64,000 nt of DNA. Origin: Theobroma cacao. Lineage: Eukaryota; Streptophyta; Magnoliopsida; Malvales; Malvaceae. A program made the translations under genes and the position numbers. The notes below the pieces were generated by a model. The model did no database searches, was not told the DNA's origin, and saw nothing but the letters and a program-made list of their open reading frames with translations. Numbering within the stretch: position 1 is the first letter of the stretch; every line of letters begins with the position of its first letter. The DNA lies in NCBI RefSeq assembly GCF_000208745.1, contig NC_030855.1, positions 18,049,231-18,113,230 on the forward strand. Reading direction: 5' to 3'. Below are positions 36,619 to 49,079 of this stretch, one piece after another.

Positions 36619-39600
36619 CGGAGCACGCAGGGGCCGGGCAGCAGCACCGAAGCAACAGCAACAGCAGCAACAGCCGAATCCGATCGAGGAGGGGGAAGCG
36701 ATTGCGACGCGGACTAGGCGGCGGAGGAAGGCGGCAGAAGAGGCGGCCGCAGCAGCAGCAGCGCCAGTGCCAAAAAACAACAACAATAATAACAATAATA
36801 ACGACGACAAAAATAAGAATAAGAAACAGCGGGTGCAGGGAATCAATGAGAAATTAGCTGTCGCGGCGGCTGGGGCAGCGGCAGTTAAGGTGGAGGAGAA
36901 GAACAATAACAATAGGGTTTTAGAGGAAGGGGAGAGAGCGGAGAAAGAGGAAGTTGGGGAGAAGGCGATGGACGAGTTCGATAGCGGAGGGCGGAGCAAT
37001 GATAAGGGTAATGCTGGTGAGGATGAAGGCGGCACCGCACCGCTTCCTGAAAAGGTTTGAGATTTCCTAACAAGATTTGGCTTTTCTGGTTTTGCATTGC
37101 GACATTGCGTTATATTATATTATATGAAAGCTGTCAGGTTAATTGATTTTTTTTTTTTGCAAAATTAGTTGATTTAGGATTGTTTTAACAACCTTCATAA
37201 TCTTGATTTCGTTTTGTTGTAGTCTATAGACTTATATGGAAGGTTCTGGCGTTCGAATGCTTTTTTTTATTATCAAAATTTGTAGTCTTTGGCACCCGAA
37301 GTTGGATTTTTGCTGCTTAAAAAGTATAACTTTTAAACTGTTATGAAGCTATGTGAACTGTCTTTCTAGATATAGTTTATGGTATTCACCATTAGGACTT
37401 GATACTTGTTACGTCTTGATTTATAATCTCCGTGCTCCTTTATTTCAGGGAGCCAGTGTTTTGGTAAAACCTTGAAAGAATAATAGGAGTAATTAATATG
37501 GGCAATTTATGTAAGTTTCAGCGTTAAAGGTGTATAATTTTTGTTTTAGTAAAAAGGACAATGTTAAGTTCGTGGTTTCTTGTGAAGGCTTTTTAGGAGG
37601 CTAATAGTTTTATCAAATGAGTTCTACATGTGGTTGTGTGTGCATCTATTAGATAATATGTGGTTATAGTTTAGGACCTGAAATTTTTTTTATTTGAAGT
37701 GTTTGAGATAAGATGTTTTGGGGAATAAACAAAGAGAACTCCTAACAGCTGAATTCCCCAAAAATGTGATTACTATCTCATTTTGGATCGCCTATCTAAA
37801 GTAAAAGTTGTTCTTTACTAATATTGAGACAGCACATGCTTTTCTTCTCTGGCATCTTTTGAAGGGCTTGGAGTGCCATGTTTCTCTCTTTTTATTCCAT
37901 TTTACTTTCTTCTACCAGCATGACCTGAGTTTACTCTGAATACAATAGATTTTCATTTATTTGGTTTCGTTTCTCTTGATCTATGGCCATTGGTACTGTA
38001 ATCCTGTCGATGGAAGGTTATATGCTACCTTTCCATGTGGGATATGTAGCAAGGATGCATCTCTGGTTTTTCAATGCTTTTATGTTTTGTATGATGTAAT
38101 GTCTTCGTTATCACCTTGTGTACATTTTACTTCAGTTATGCTACCTTCTGATTGGTTAAGTCCTTAAGAAAAAAATTTATCATCTTCTAGTTTAACAACT
38201 CCGATAAGTTAATAAAAACAAAATTTTTCCCTTTCCCCACTAGATGGGGTTGGCTACTGGGATTGTTGCTTTTGGTTTTCTCTATTTATGATCATATTTT
38301 CAATAAGATTAATAAAAGCAAAATCAAAGTCCTTTTTGATTCTTTCTACCGTGTCTTATTTGGTCTTTCCTTTGTGCTTTTGATAATTTGATGTATTTTT
38401 TTTTCTCAGGTGCACATTTTGGTATGCAATTTATGGTAATAATTTTTTGTTTCATCATGTCTTCTTAAAGAATGTTTTTTATTTACCTTGCTGCAGGTTC
38501 AGGTTGGGGGCTCGCCAGTGTATAGAATTGATAGGAAGTTGGGCAAGGGTGGCTTTGGACAGGTGTGTGTAGGTCGGCGTGTTTCGGCTGTAAATACAAA
38601 TGATAGAAATGGTTCTGGGGCTGTAGAGGTATGGGATTATTTCATTTTTGTTTTCAACAGACATGGCGTATGATCTTCTTTAATTTGGTCTTAATGCTCT
38701 GCATCATCTCTTTATTTCAGGTTGCCTTGAAATTTGAGCATAGAAGTAGCAAAGGATGTAACTACGGACCGCCATATGAATGGCAAGTTTACAAGTAAGT
38801 CTGGTTGAAATCTTAATTTTTTATAATTTTTATTTTTTGCCAATTATGTTTGCAAATATTTGATGTATTTGGTACAGCACTCTGGGTGGCAGTCATGGTA
38901 TACCCCGAGTACACTATAAGGGCCGTCAAGGTGACTATTATATCATGGTATGTGTTGTTTAGTCATGGTAGTCATGGCCTGTCTTCTTTAATCTGTCTTC
39001 CTTTTGGTGTTGAGGTTTTGAATGAGTTTCTGATTTAAACCATTTGCAGGTTATGGATATGCTGGGCCCAAGTCTGTGGGATGTTTGGAATAATAACTCT
39101 CATACGTGAGTGCTACTAAACTAAGATATATCCTATAATCTTTTACTGGCTGTTAAGTTTATCCTTTTTTTGCATTTCAATGGCTTAATTTGATTATGCT
39201 CTTAACTACAGAATGTCCATCGAAATGGTTGCTTGCATTGCTATTGAAGCAATATCCATATTGGAGAAGATGCACTCTAGAGGGTAAGCAATTCAATCCC
39301 TGCCAAGCTCTCTAGCCTTTTGTTGGCCCCTGAAATGCATCGCCACCCACCCTCCCCAGGATTGTTGAATAGCTTACAATGAGAATCTTTCTCTGCTTTT
39401 AATGTATAATCTGTCATATAACAGCTAAAAATGTTAGCTCTTAACTTGATCATATCTGGTTTCTTCCAGCTTATTAATAGTTTTTATGGTGCTTTGGGCA
39501 GTTATGTGCATGGAGATGTAAAGCCTGAGAATTTTCTTCTTGGTCCTATAGGAACTCCTGATGAGAAAAAATTGTTTCTTGTTGATCTTGGATTAGGTAA

Positions 39601-41976
39601 GTTGTAAGTCATATTATTTATATTGTTAAGTGCTCCCAGCTAAATCAATATCTCATCACTAATAACCTGTTTTGGCAATCAGCAACTAGGTGGCGAGATA
39701 GTTCAACTGGTTTGCATGTTGAATATGACCAGAGGCCAGATGTTTTTAGGTACTACCACTGCTTATATTATGATTCCTGAAGATGTTAATGTAAGTTGCT
39801 CCGCTATCTTATTTAAAAGGAAAAATTTTGTCTGTCAGGGGAACTGTCCGTTATGCCAGTGTGCATGCTCATTTAGGGAGAACTTGTAGCAGGAGAGATG
39901 ATCTAGAATCTCTTGCATATACACTTATTTTTCTCCTTCGAGGTCGATTGCCTTGGCAAGGATACCAGGTTGGTCCTCCTATAGTATCAGCTTTCTTAAC
40001 TCGAATAGTCTAGTTTGTTTTTGGTCATGCATATAATCTTTTCAGATTTTCTTTTTGATATTTTTTAAACATGATGTCAGGGTGAGAATAAAGGATTCTT
40101 TGTTTGCAAGAAGAAGATGTCAACATCTCCAGATGCCCTATGTTGCTTCTGTCCGATTCCTTTCAGACTGTTTGTTGAATATGTGGTCAACTTGAAGTTT
40201 GATGAAGAACCTAATTATGCGAAATACATATCTCTCTTTGATGGGATAGTTGGTCCAAATCCAGATATCCGCCCACTTAACACAGAAGGGGCGCAGAAGG
40301 TACATGTTATTCTTTCTCAATGTAAAGATTTATTCTTGTCTCTGACCTTGATTCAGCTTTCAAAGTAATTTTGGGTGTAAGAGTGTACTAAAAGTTATTA
40401 AATGTTAAGTATTACAAATAAAATTTGACATAACTCTTTTCCAAAAAAAAAAAAAAATGTTTGACATAACTGACTTTACTTTTCTTACAATATATTTCTT
40501 GTGCAGCTTATTTTTCAAGTTGGTCATAAGAGAGGCCGGTTGACGATGGATGAGGAGGAAGATGAACAACCAAAGAAGAAGGTTCGTATGGGCATGCCAG
40601 CGACGCAATGGATTAGTGTTTACAATGCTTGTAGACCTATGAAGCAAAGGTAACCATGCCTCAAGTTCTTTGTGGTTCTCTCAGTTTTGGGGCTGCTTTA
40701 TTATTTAATTGATCGTATCAGACTTTTGGCTTTTTCTTTTTTGGTTGATTTCTTACCTTGGCACATTTTGTTGTTTGCCTATGTAATCTTTCAACATATC
40801 TATTAGTAAATTAATTAGTGATTAAGTTGCTTTAGTGTAAAGAATATTTGAGGATGGGAAGTTAACTCGTCATGTGATTCTAGGTATCACTATAATGTGG
40901 CAGATGGAAGGCTTGCGCAGCACATTGAGAAAGGAAATGAGGATGGCTTATTTATTAGCAGTGTAGCTTCCTGTCAAAATCTATGGGCCCTTATAATGGA
41001 TGCTGGCACTGGATTCTCTTCACAAGTCTATGAACTCTCACCCGATTTCCTTCATAAGGTACATGCATTTAGACTGCTGATGTGGAGCAATTCTTAGCTT
41101 TAATAGGTTCTACTTTATTTTCTGTTATCTGCTTTTTTTATTCCAGTAGTTAAAAGATGCTTTTGAAATTTAGATTCTAGCAAAGTGGTTAATTTGATGT
41201 TTTTTGCTGTGTGTGAAGGAATGGATAATGGAGCAGTGGGAGAAGAACTATTATATCAGTGCAATAGCAGGCGCTACAAATGGATTCTCCTTGGTAGTAA
41301 TGTCAAGGGGTTAGTATGCAAGGTTCCAATATTTGCTTTCTGTGGTCAAATCTGTTTGGGTTCTGTTTACTGACCTTTGATTTACTGTGTTCAGGTACTC
41401 AGTATTCGCAGCAGTCATACAAAGTAAGCGAGTCCTTTCCTTTTAAGTGGATTAACAAAAAATGGAAAGAGGGTTTTCATGTTACCTCAATGGCCACTTC
41501 TGGTAGCAGATGGGGAGTTGTTATGTCTCGTGGTGCTGGATTTTCTGACCAGGTGCTTATCAATTTTAATAGCATTTTAGCCTAATACAGTCTGTGAAAG
41601 AAGCACATATAACTAAGTGTTGTTGTATATTGATTCCAGGTTGTTGAACTTGACTTCCTTTATCCTAGTGAAGGCATCCATCGTCGATGGGATTGTGGGT
41701 ACCGAATAACAGCAACTGCAGCAACTTGGGACCAGGCTGCTTTTGTTCTTAGTGTGCCAAGAAGGAAGCCAATGGATGAAACACAGGAAACTCTCAGAAC
41801 TTCAGCATTTCCTAGCACACATGTCAAGGTGGATTATATGAACTTCGCTGGCTTTTGGCTTATCTTTAAACTTGATTTTCACCGTCTGTTTCTAAATTTT
41901 CTTTACGGTCTGGCAGGAGAAGTGGGCGAAGAATCTTTACATAGCTTCGGTTTGTTATGGACGAACAGTTTCATGA
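36602..41976 (+). CDS. MLK: Casein-kinase-1-like MUT9-like/photoregulatory protein kinase (16 exons)
   Basis: Plant nuclear Ser/Thr kinases of this group phosphorylate histones, cryptochromes and PIF factors (family knowledge). CDS exons by eye: 36602-37054, 38497-38628, 38721-38794, 38878-38947, 39050-39105, 39212-39283, 39502-39596, 39683-39749, 39839-39968, 40081-40299, 40507-40649, 40884-41058, 41219-41309, 41395-41552, 41640-41828, 41917-41976; 2184 nt, 727 aa, near the family's ~700. It begins [12 protein letters not shown], followed by low-complexity runs (Gln 18-24, Ala 48-54, Asn 59-67) and an acidic stretch. Glycine loop GKGGFGQV 167-174, ATP lysine K199 in VALKFEH, catalytic loop HGDVKPEN 289-296 (D291), metal site DLGLA 314-318 rather than DFG. 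NLS-like PKKKVR 478-483. The conserved C-terminal domain ends [15 protein letters not shown] and DLG are, as I recall, normal for this subfamily. A 1.44-kb first intron follows exon 1. Confidence 0.94.
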
Positions 41977-42879
41977 GCTGCCCCATTCGTTTAAGACGTT
42001 GGCGTGTCAAACTGTCCACAAGCTGGAGCCCTTAGTGTTGGAAAGTTGCTGCTCTGTAGGTAGGCTTAGAGAAATTTTGACCAGTACAGGCTTTACTTAA
42101 TTGTAACTAAAGTATAGAAACTTGTAGTTGAACTTTATGTTGCGTCCCTCCATTCCATCCATTGTGTGGAATTTATCTTCTGCTGGCTGATGTCTCCGGA
42201 AAGCCCAAAATAATGGGTCGGTGTGTTAACTTTGTATAGTCTCCATTAATATACATACACCTACTTTGTTCAGCTAGATGCCAACGTCTATTTGGTTTTA
42301 TTGGTTTGTTGCTTTTGACAAGCAACATAGCTACCACATGGTTCAATTTGAGAAATTGAGAGTTCAGTAGCAAAAACGAGTGGCATTTTTCTAGTTTATC
42401 ATCAAAGGCCCCCGGGCACCTCTTTATATTTTTAAACTTGTTGAGGTGTAACCCCCTTACATGAAAATAACTAGAAAATCTGGAAAATAAAATGAATAGT
42501 AGCAAGTGAAAAGGAAAAACAAAAATAAAAAAATGAGTAGAAAACAGTACTAATTATAAAGTAAATAAAAAATTAATTATTTCGGCTTTTCATATATATA
42601 TATATATATATATTTGTAAAAATGTCAACATCTTTTTCTCCCACTTAAAACTAATTTATTACCTAATTTTGCTATAAAGTAATAAAAAAAAACAAATCTC
42701 ATTTAATTAATTAATTAACTCATTTAATTACTCTTTTAAATTAGCTAAATGAACTAATTTAATTATAAACTAATAAAAATACAAATCTCATTTAATTAAT
42801 CAATTAACTGATTTAAATTAATTAATTTAATTAACTAATTTAGTATAAAAAAATGTAATTGTATCAAACTTACATTTTT

Positions 42880-42933
<54 letters not shown>

Positions 42934-43143
42934 AGGGTAATTCTAGAAATTACTATCACATTCCTAGTAAATCAAAGAATGTAATATTATTTTCTTAAGT
43001 ATTTTATTCAGTACTTTTAAATATGTACTAACAGATGTAATATCATTTTCTCAACAACTACATTCCCAACAATTGCATTACAACAATCACATTACATTGT
43101 AGGACACCAAATGCTACCTTACTTGCTGGTGAACCCAAAAAAC
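41977..43143. repeat. Convergent intergenic region with TA microsatellites
   Basis: Lies between the stop codons of the kinase (+) and SHH1 (-). TA runs are at 42592-42613 and 42885-42932. Between them, AT-only DNA has an approximate duplication of about 91 bp (aaatctcatttaattaat at about 42692 and 42783). Both 3' UTRs must lie here. Confidence 0.7.
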
Positions 43144-46100
43144 CTATTGCGGAGGCCTGCAACATAACCTCTGCAGCGGAACCTTTTCCTGGTGTAGGCA
43201 TGAAAGATAAGTATATGCCAACATTAATACACAGTTTAGGATTGCCAAAAACAGCAAAAAGCAGCAGCTGTATGCACCCATGCAAGATGCATGCACCACA
43301 TGCATATACACACACAAAGAGAGAGGGAGAGAGGGTTATTGATATTGTTTATATATACCTTACTGTAGTCATGGTCATAGCAGACCACGAAAATGCACGA
43401 GCAGCCTCTAACGTCATGCACCCGCCTTTGGATGTCCACAACATGGGCATCATAGTAGACTTGATAATGCTCTCTATCCTATACATCATCAAAGGCGAAA
43501 AGCTAAGACCACAATAAGGTCAAGTAAACCATCAGCCTAGCTAAAAACGAGATGCATATGGCCTCTCCCTCACCTTTCTCACTGTTCCTTCACCATCAAT
43601 GTCAGTGAGATACACTCTTCCATTACTTCTTAATGCTGGGTGATTTTTATAGGAAGTTCATGAATATAGATCCAAAAAGCAAAACACCATGACTTCACTG
43701 TTGTGCGATTTAAATACCTAAAACATAGACAGGACTGTTGCATGGAAATATTAAGAGGTCATCAGGCCTTTGTGTCTGCTTTGACATAAGATTCATCATT
43801 ATTCTAATCAGATGGTGACACACAGCTCATGAATATTTTTAATAGACCTTAGGATAAGGAAATACCTGGTAGCACAGCACAAGGTCTCCAATTTTAACCA
43901 TATTGCATTCTGAAGGTTCTAAAGGAATAGATCGTTCACGAACTGCCTTTTCCACATTTACCCACTCATCCTCTGTTTTAGCAAACCCAGAGAATCGTAC
44001 ACGAACTTCCTACCACATAACAAGTTATAAGTTTTAACATGTCACTTGCACTTTCCGTCTTATAGTTTACATAACCAGTATCAAAGAAACCAATTGGAGA
44101 AAAGGTAAAATAAACACAATAAGGCACAGGAACCTGAACTTTATATTATAAGATGAAAAAATTTCATACGCAAGTAGCTTTTATAAGAATCATTGCAGTG
44201 AATCAAGAAAGTAAAGAATCTGTAGAAGAATCTTACAAGTTCACCAGTACTGAGGACTCTATAGGTGAGGAACGAGTCAACATCGTACCTGAAAGCCAAA
44301 GAAATGTTATGGCTATGCACACTAGTTTAAGTCAGAAGGACCATACACAGTTTGAAACAAGGTCATACATTTGGATTTTGATTTCTCTTTTCACCAGCTA
44401 TTTTTTTATATAAAAAAAATCTTAAAATAACTACAGGTAACATAATAATTACATTATAATACAGACTTAATTGAATTATAATGCCTTTAGTACCAACCAA
44501 CATTTAAGAATACCAAGGCCAATTAAGAATCATGAAAATCATTGAAACTTAAACTAGATTGTCTCTGGTCCATAAGTATAAGCTATTTTAGTTACATTTT
44601 CTATACTATTTCCAGCTTTCTGAGTTTCCTTTTAATGCATTCAACAGATTAAGCTTACCATCCTTGTCTATCATTCTGAACAACTTCATCTTATAATGGA
44701 TGTTTGATTATTATCCTATTTTGCACATCATCTTAGCGTTCTTGAATAAATTAGTTAGCCAAAATCAAATCTAAACCTTGAGTTTCCAATCAATAATTAA
44801 ATTAAAGATATAACCAAGAGGTAGGCCTATAAATGGCTTCTTCGAGGGATACAGGAAAAACATTTCAATAAGTTTTGCATGCTTTCATTAATAGAAACTT
44901 TCTCACCATGCATAATCTTTTGATGATCTGGCTTCAAATGACAGCTCCTTAAGATCTTCAACCTTACCTGTTAAAATTGATATTAAAAATCCTTTCAGTT
45001 TCAATTTCAACCAGAAAATATAAGGTTGAACTACAATTGCAAGTTTGCTAAAATGCTTCTAATAAGAATGCAGGCTAGTCATGATATTGATATCATAGCT
45101 GCAAGTATAAATGCAGTATATGCTAACTAGGCCTTTAAAGTGAACCAGCTTGTATGGTTGCTTGGTAAAACAATAGTAGCATAATGGTCAGATTGTTAGA
45201 GGAGTGATGCTATTTAAGACCTATAAAAGGCTTTGTAGGCATTCCTGGTAAGAAAAATATCTGCTTCTAACTGAGGTTAACACAAGGACATTAACACAGC
45301 TGCACTCCCAAGCCAATGCACTATGGTAGACCGTTTTGTGCTCATAAATTAGCAGGTTGACCTAATATACACCAAATTAGGTTGCAGTCAAATGATAAGG
45401 GTTAAACTATCAGCCACCCATTTCATTGCTTTATGTGCATGCTTTAATTTTTAAATCTGCTAAAAGCTAATATTACCCCAGTGATAAGTTTCGTGATGTC
45501 ATGCTGTATGAATAATTTTTGTTTTCTTCTTCACCCCAGATGGTTACAATATTTTAGCACATACAAAAACTTCAAACTTTATGAAAGGGACATACTAGGT
45601 TAGTGTAGAAAGTACTAAACAAGCTCCGTCACATTGTATGAATCAAATAACAATTCCCCAATAACTATAAGATATTACCAATAAATAGCCTAAAAATGTA
45701 AACTATGATGCCAACAAGCAAACCTTTGTGCCTCCGCAAGCTCCCAGGCGGTTTGCTTGAATTTGCACTTGAAAGATCAACAAATAGCTCCAAGGCCATT
45801 GGTGATGGCCTTTGTTTACTTTGTGTCTCCATTTGTTTTTCTTGGAACCAAATTTGGACCTAAAAAAAATAAAAAGACAAAGAGTTCTTAATGTCTATAT
45901 TAACTTATTAGAAATCCGTAGGTACATTTCAATAGATGAATAAAACAAACTTGTTGCCATGTTACAGCAGATTTTCCCATACGGTTTGAAGAGCAGCTGG
46001 AAGGACAAAGCAATCCAAAGTAAAGATATTGAAAATTATAATTTAAAAGAAAATAGATGAAGAATCTTTAGACAAAAGCATATAATTAGCATATTTTGGA

Positions 46101-46564
46101 ATGGTAATTGTTTTTCTTCACCTGAAGTTGGTAGCAAGCTCCTGGCAGAATTCTTTATTAAGCGTTTTTTCTCCTATTTCCTTGTAAATGTTCTCCATTT
46201 CCAAAATCTTTTTGTCACAAAGAAAGGAAAAAACATTAATACTTAATAGTTATATAAAAGCAATGATAATTGGCTAAACCTGAGGAACTTTTGCAGATTA
46301 AAGAGTGAAAATCAGGACCCATATATAGAAGGGAAATGCCAACAGAGCAAGCTGTTTCATTTATATGTTTATCAACTTGAAAAAAAAAAAAAAAACACAC
46401 TAAGCTACAGCTTTAAAGAGAGGGAATTCATGGTGGTTAAGACTTAAAAAGGAGTGAAAATGAAGACCCATAAGGAGGGATAATGGGGAATATAGAGAAA
46501 GAGAAGTGTTCACCTCAGCGAGTGTGAATTCAGAGACGGAATCCCATGAATCTTTGTCATCCAT
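43144..46564 (-). CDS. SHH1: SAWADEE homeodomain protein, SHH1/DTF1 type (9 exons)
   Basis: In the family, SHH1 reads H3K9-methylated, K4-unmethylated H3 tails and recruits RNA polymerase IV for 24-nt siRNA production and DNA methylation. Minus-strand exons by eye: 46564-46514, 46207-46122, 45996-45951, 45859-45724, 44967-44907, 44288-44237, 44009-43866, 43478-43359, 43188-43144; 741 nt, 246 aa, near the ~258 of Arabidopsis SHH1. A divergent homeodomain is at ~13-72 ([40 protein letters not shown]). A linker follows, then the SAWADEE domain ~120-245 ([49 protein letters not shown]). H213 and C218/C220 sit where I expect the zinc site. It ends RLCCRPPQ; relatives I recall have CRRP, so the double Cys is odd. 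A 62-nt exon-like segment lies in the intron before exon 8. Confidence 0.92.
43574..43635 (-). other. Exon-like segment inside an SHH1 intron (possible poison exon)
   Basis: On the minus strand, an acceptor-like cacccag precedes 62 nt and a strong donor-like AAAG|gtgagg follows. Spliced after exon 7 (phase 0) it would read CAT TAA, an immediate stop. The protein model without it agrees with the family, so if used it would give a truncated, decay-prone transcript. Confidence 0.35.
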
Positions 46565-47020
46565 GTCCGACCAAAATCTGAAATCTTTGCCAACATACAG
46601 GCGGAATTCCCTTTGAAAGTGACAATGGACTTGGTTTTGGGAGGTTTAAGTAATGTAAAGAGAGTCATACGTTTTATTGTATCTCTTCAGCGAGTTTCAA
46701 ACTGGCCCAGCCCCTTGTTCTTGGGCCTTCCCTCTAGCCTTGACGGGCTAGCTATTAACACAATTCTGGGAGTCGTATTCATGGGCTTGCTTCTTTTCAA
46801 ATGTGTTCCTTGCTTGTGTTATAAAAGATTTTCTTTTTCAATGTGGCTATTGAATTTACTTAAGAAGTTGCCCATGATTTATGAAATAAACAATCATCCC
46901 ATGCCTGACAATATTTCATTGATTTAAATAAGATTTAGAATAATTAGGCGTATAAGATTTATGAGCATGAGTATCGAGATGTGTAACTTGTCATTGCTTG
47001 ATAGATGATCCTTGACAGCA
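46565..47020. promoter_or_regulatory. SHH1 promoter / 3' flank of the dioxygenase-like gene
   Basis: 456 bp between the SHH1 ATG and the stop of the upstream same-strand gene. It must hold the 3' UTR of one and promoter of the other. No clear TATA box was assigned. Confidence 0.5.
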
Positions 47021-49079
47021 TTAGAATTTGTTGTAAACATAGACTAAAATACGGTATACAAGAGTCAAAAGTATTGCAGCCATGGCCTGCTGACTAAGTG
47101 AAATAGTTTTTCCTTTTTCTTGGTCAATCCTGCTGCTGATGCTTGGAGGTGGAGGAGAGTAAAGGAAGGCCATTGAGATGTAGTCTTCTTTCTCTCCTTT
47201 ATAGATGGGCCTTCCAATGACATGCTTGAATTGCCCACCACTTAATGCCTGTGACAGGAACAGAAATGTATGAGCAATGACTCTGGACTAAAATTCATGT
47301 TGACAAGGAAAGGAGAGATATGATAAACTTGTCATCATTTTCTCCTTCATCTTTATTGGAAAATTTCCCCTAGTATGATGAGATCAGACCCACATAGCTG
47401 TCATTGCAAGAAAAAAACACATAAAAGAAACTAGGGATATAGGGTTTTTCATCAAAAAATGAAAAAAAGAAAAGGTAGATTAGAATGCTTAAATATACAT
47501 CTAAATCAAGGTTACATATGGTGAGCCATTATAGTGTGTTTTTACAGTTGTAAAGGAGGGTATGCCTTTTAAATTTTACTATTAGCTGTCTGTAAGTGTT
47601 GAAAAAAAAAAAAAAAAAGGAAAGCAGGAAATATGATATCAGAGAGGAGAACAAAACAGGCAAAAAACAGAGTAGTTTGCTGAGCTTTTTTGTTGCTAAT
47701 GTGTTATCGTGTAGCATAATGCTGTCCCATAAAGCAGACACATTAATGTTACTATTTTTTTGTCATCAACAGCCACCACAAAGACTACCTCCTTCCTTTG
47801 AGGGAGATTGAAGTCATGTATTTGAGTTTAACCATCAGCGTTAAAATGGTTAACAGGGATGAGAGAGGATTGCCTCTCCTGAAATAACCTGGCTGATGAC
47901 AAGCACTCTTTAACCACTATACTTATACAGTCCTTTAATGTTCTGCAGTTAACTGGCAAAAATTGCAGCAAGCACAATGTGGTCCAAAATAAAAGCTCAA
48001 AATAATTTAAGAAAATATCTGAATTATTACCTGAGTTTGATCCCCAACTGTTATAACCAAGGCATCTTTTTCTGGGCAGAAAGATACCCAACCTTTCTTT
48101 GAATACACATGAAATTCAGAACATTCATCACATATATGCAAACACAAGGCATGTGAATAATCAATCCCTCTTATCAGCATTCTGATCACATCATATCTTA
48201 GGGAGCTGCTCCACTGGTCAGCTGAAACATTCCGGCTATGCTTGTAGAGGTAACATGCAGAGCCAATGATATCTTGCCCTTGCATCATATCGTTTTCATA
48301 AACTGATTTTTGTGGGGAACTTTCCTTGATGACTAGCAGAATTTTCTCAGCAACTTTCTCAATGTCTGACAGAAGAGTTTCCATTTTCTCACTGCATATT
48401 TTTAAAAGTATCAATGAATTAGATAATTCTGCTAACTCATTTTTTAAAAAGAACAAGTTCGGAAATATAATATATCTATATATCAATACTGCCAAAACTC
48501 AATTAGGAAACGCCAAAAGACCAGTGAATATAAGCTTGGCAGTTATTACCTGAAATTTGAATACCCAACAGTCCAAATTCCCTCCATTTCCAACTTCAAG
48601 CCTTCACCTCTACACCACACAAACTCTTCACTCTGTTCACCTTCCTCTTCCCCATGAACTTCCTCAAACCCGTATAACTTCTCTGGTGACCTTGTCACTG
48701 CCGTCCGTTTCTCAGGCGGCAGTTGAAAAATTCCGGCAGCCGCTGCCAGGGCTGATCGGATAGATTCCCCTGGAATTCCATAATTCACCAACTGAAAGCA
48801 TCCGATTGTTGCAATAGAATCCAGAATCTTGGGGACGGAATCACTTTCCATGGAACTCAACAGCTGGAAATCAATCTTTGGTGGGTTTTCAATGAACTTT
48901 TGCCTAGGGAAGACCTTGTCAGGCAAAATTAAATCAGGGACACGTAGAGAGTGTTCAAGGAATTCAGAGAGAACATCATCATTGGTGACGCAGGACCTGC
49001 GGCCACTAGCAATTGGAGACGGTGGAGGAGCACGGAAATCGAGGGGCTTTTCAGGCATGGATTCCGGTGAGACTGCCAT
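47021..49079 (-). CDS. 2-oxoglutarate/Fe(II) dioxygenase-like protein, apparently lacking iron ligands (3 exons)
   Basis: Minus-strand exons 49079-48550, 48391-48031 and 47248-47021 give 1119 nt, 372 aa. The N-terminal half has the plant 2-ODD DIOX_N pattern (PPKIDFQLLSS; DSIATIGCFQLVNYGIP). The core follows (SEEFVWCRGEGLKLE; LCLHICDECSEFHVYSKKGWVSF; DALVITVGDQTQALSGGQFKHVIGRPI; YISMAFLYSP). By eye alignment, the usual HxD is G252-I-D254, the distal His before Arg is G309, and the 2-oxoglutarate Arg of RxS is Y320. Losing both His ligands and the Arg would abolish oxygenase chemistry, so I infer a pseudoenzyme. The frame and splice sites are intact, so it is unlikely to be a simple pseudogene. 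The C-terminus is hydrophobic (AMAAILLTLVYRILVYVYNKF), possibly a tail anchor, unusual for these soluble enzymes. The start is ATG at 49079; TTG upstream in frame is ignored. Confidence 0.88.

Noticed and set aside
36493..37035. 180-codon open frame antisense to kinase exon 1
   Set aside because: It is the mirror of the Gln/Ala/Asn-coding repeats, giving a Ser/Leu/Pro-rich low-complexity product; the sense strand has the real gene.
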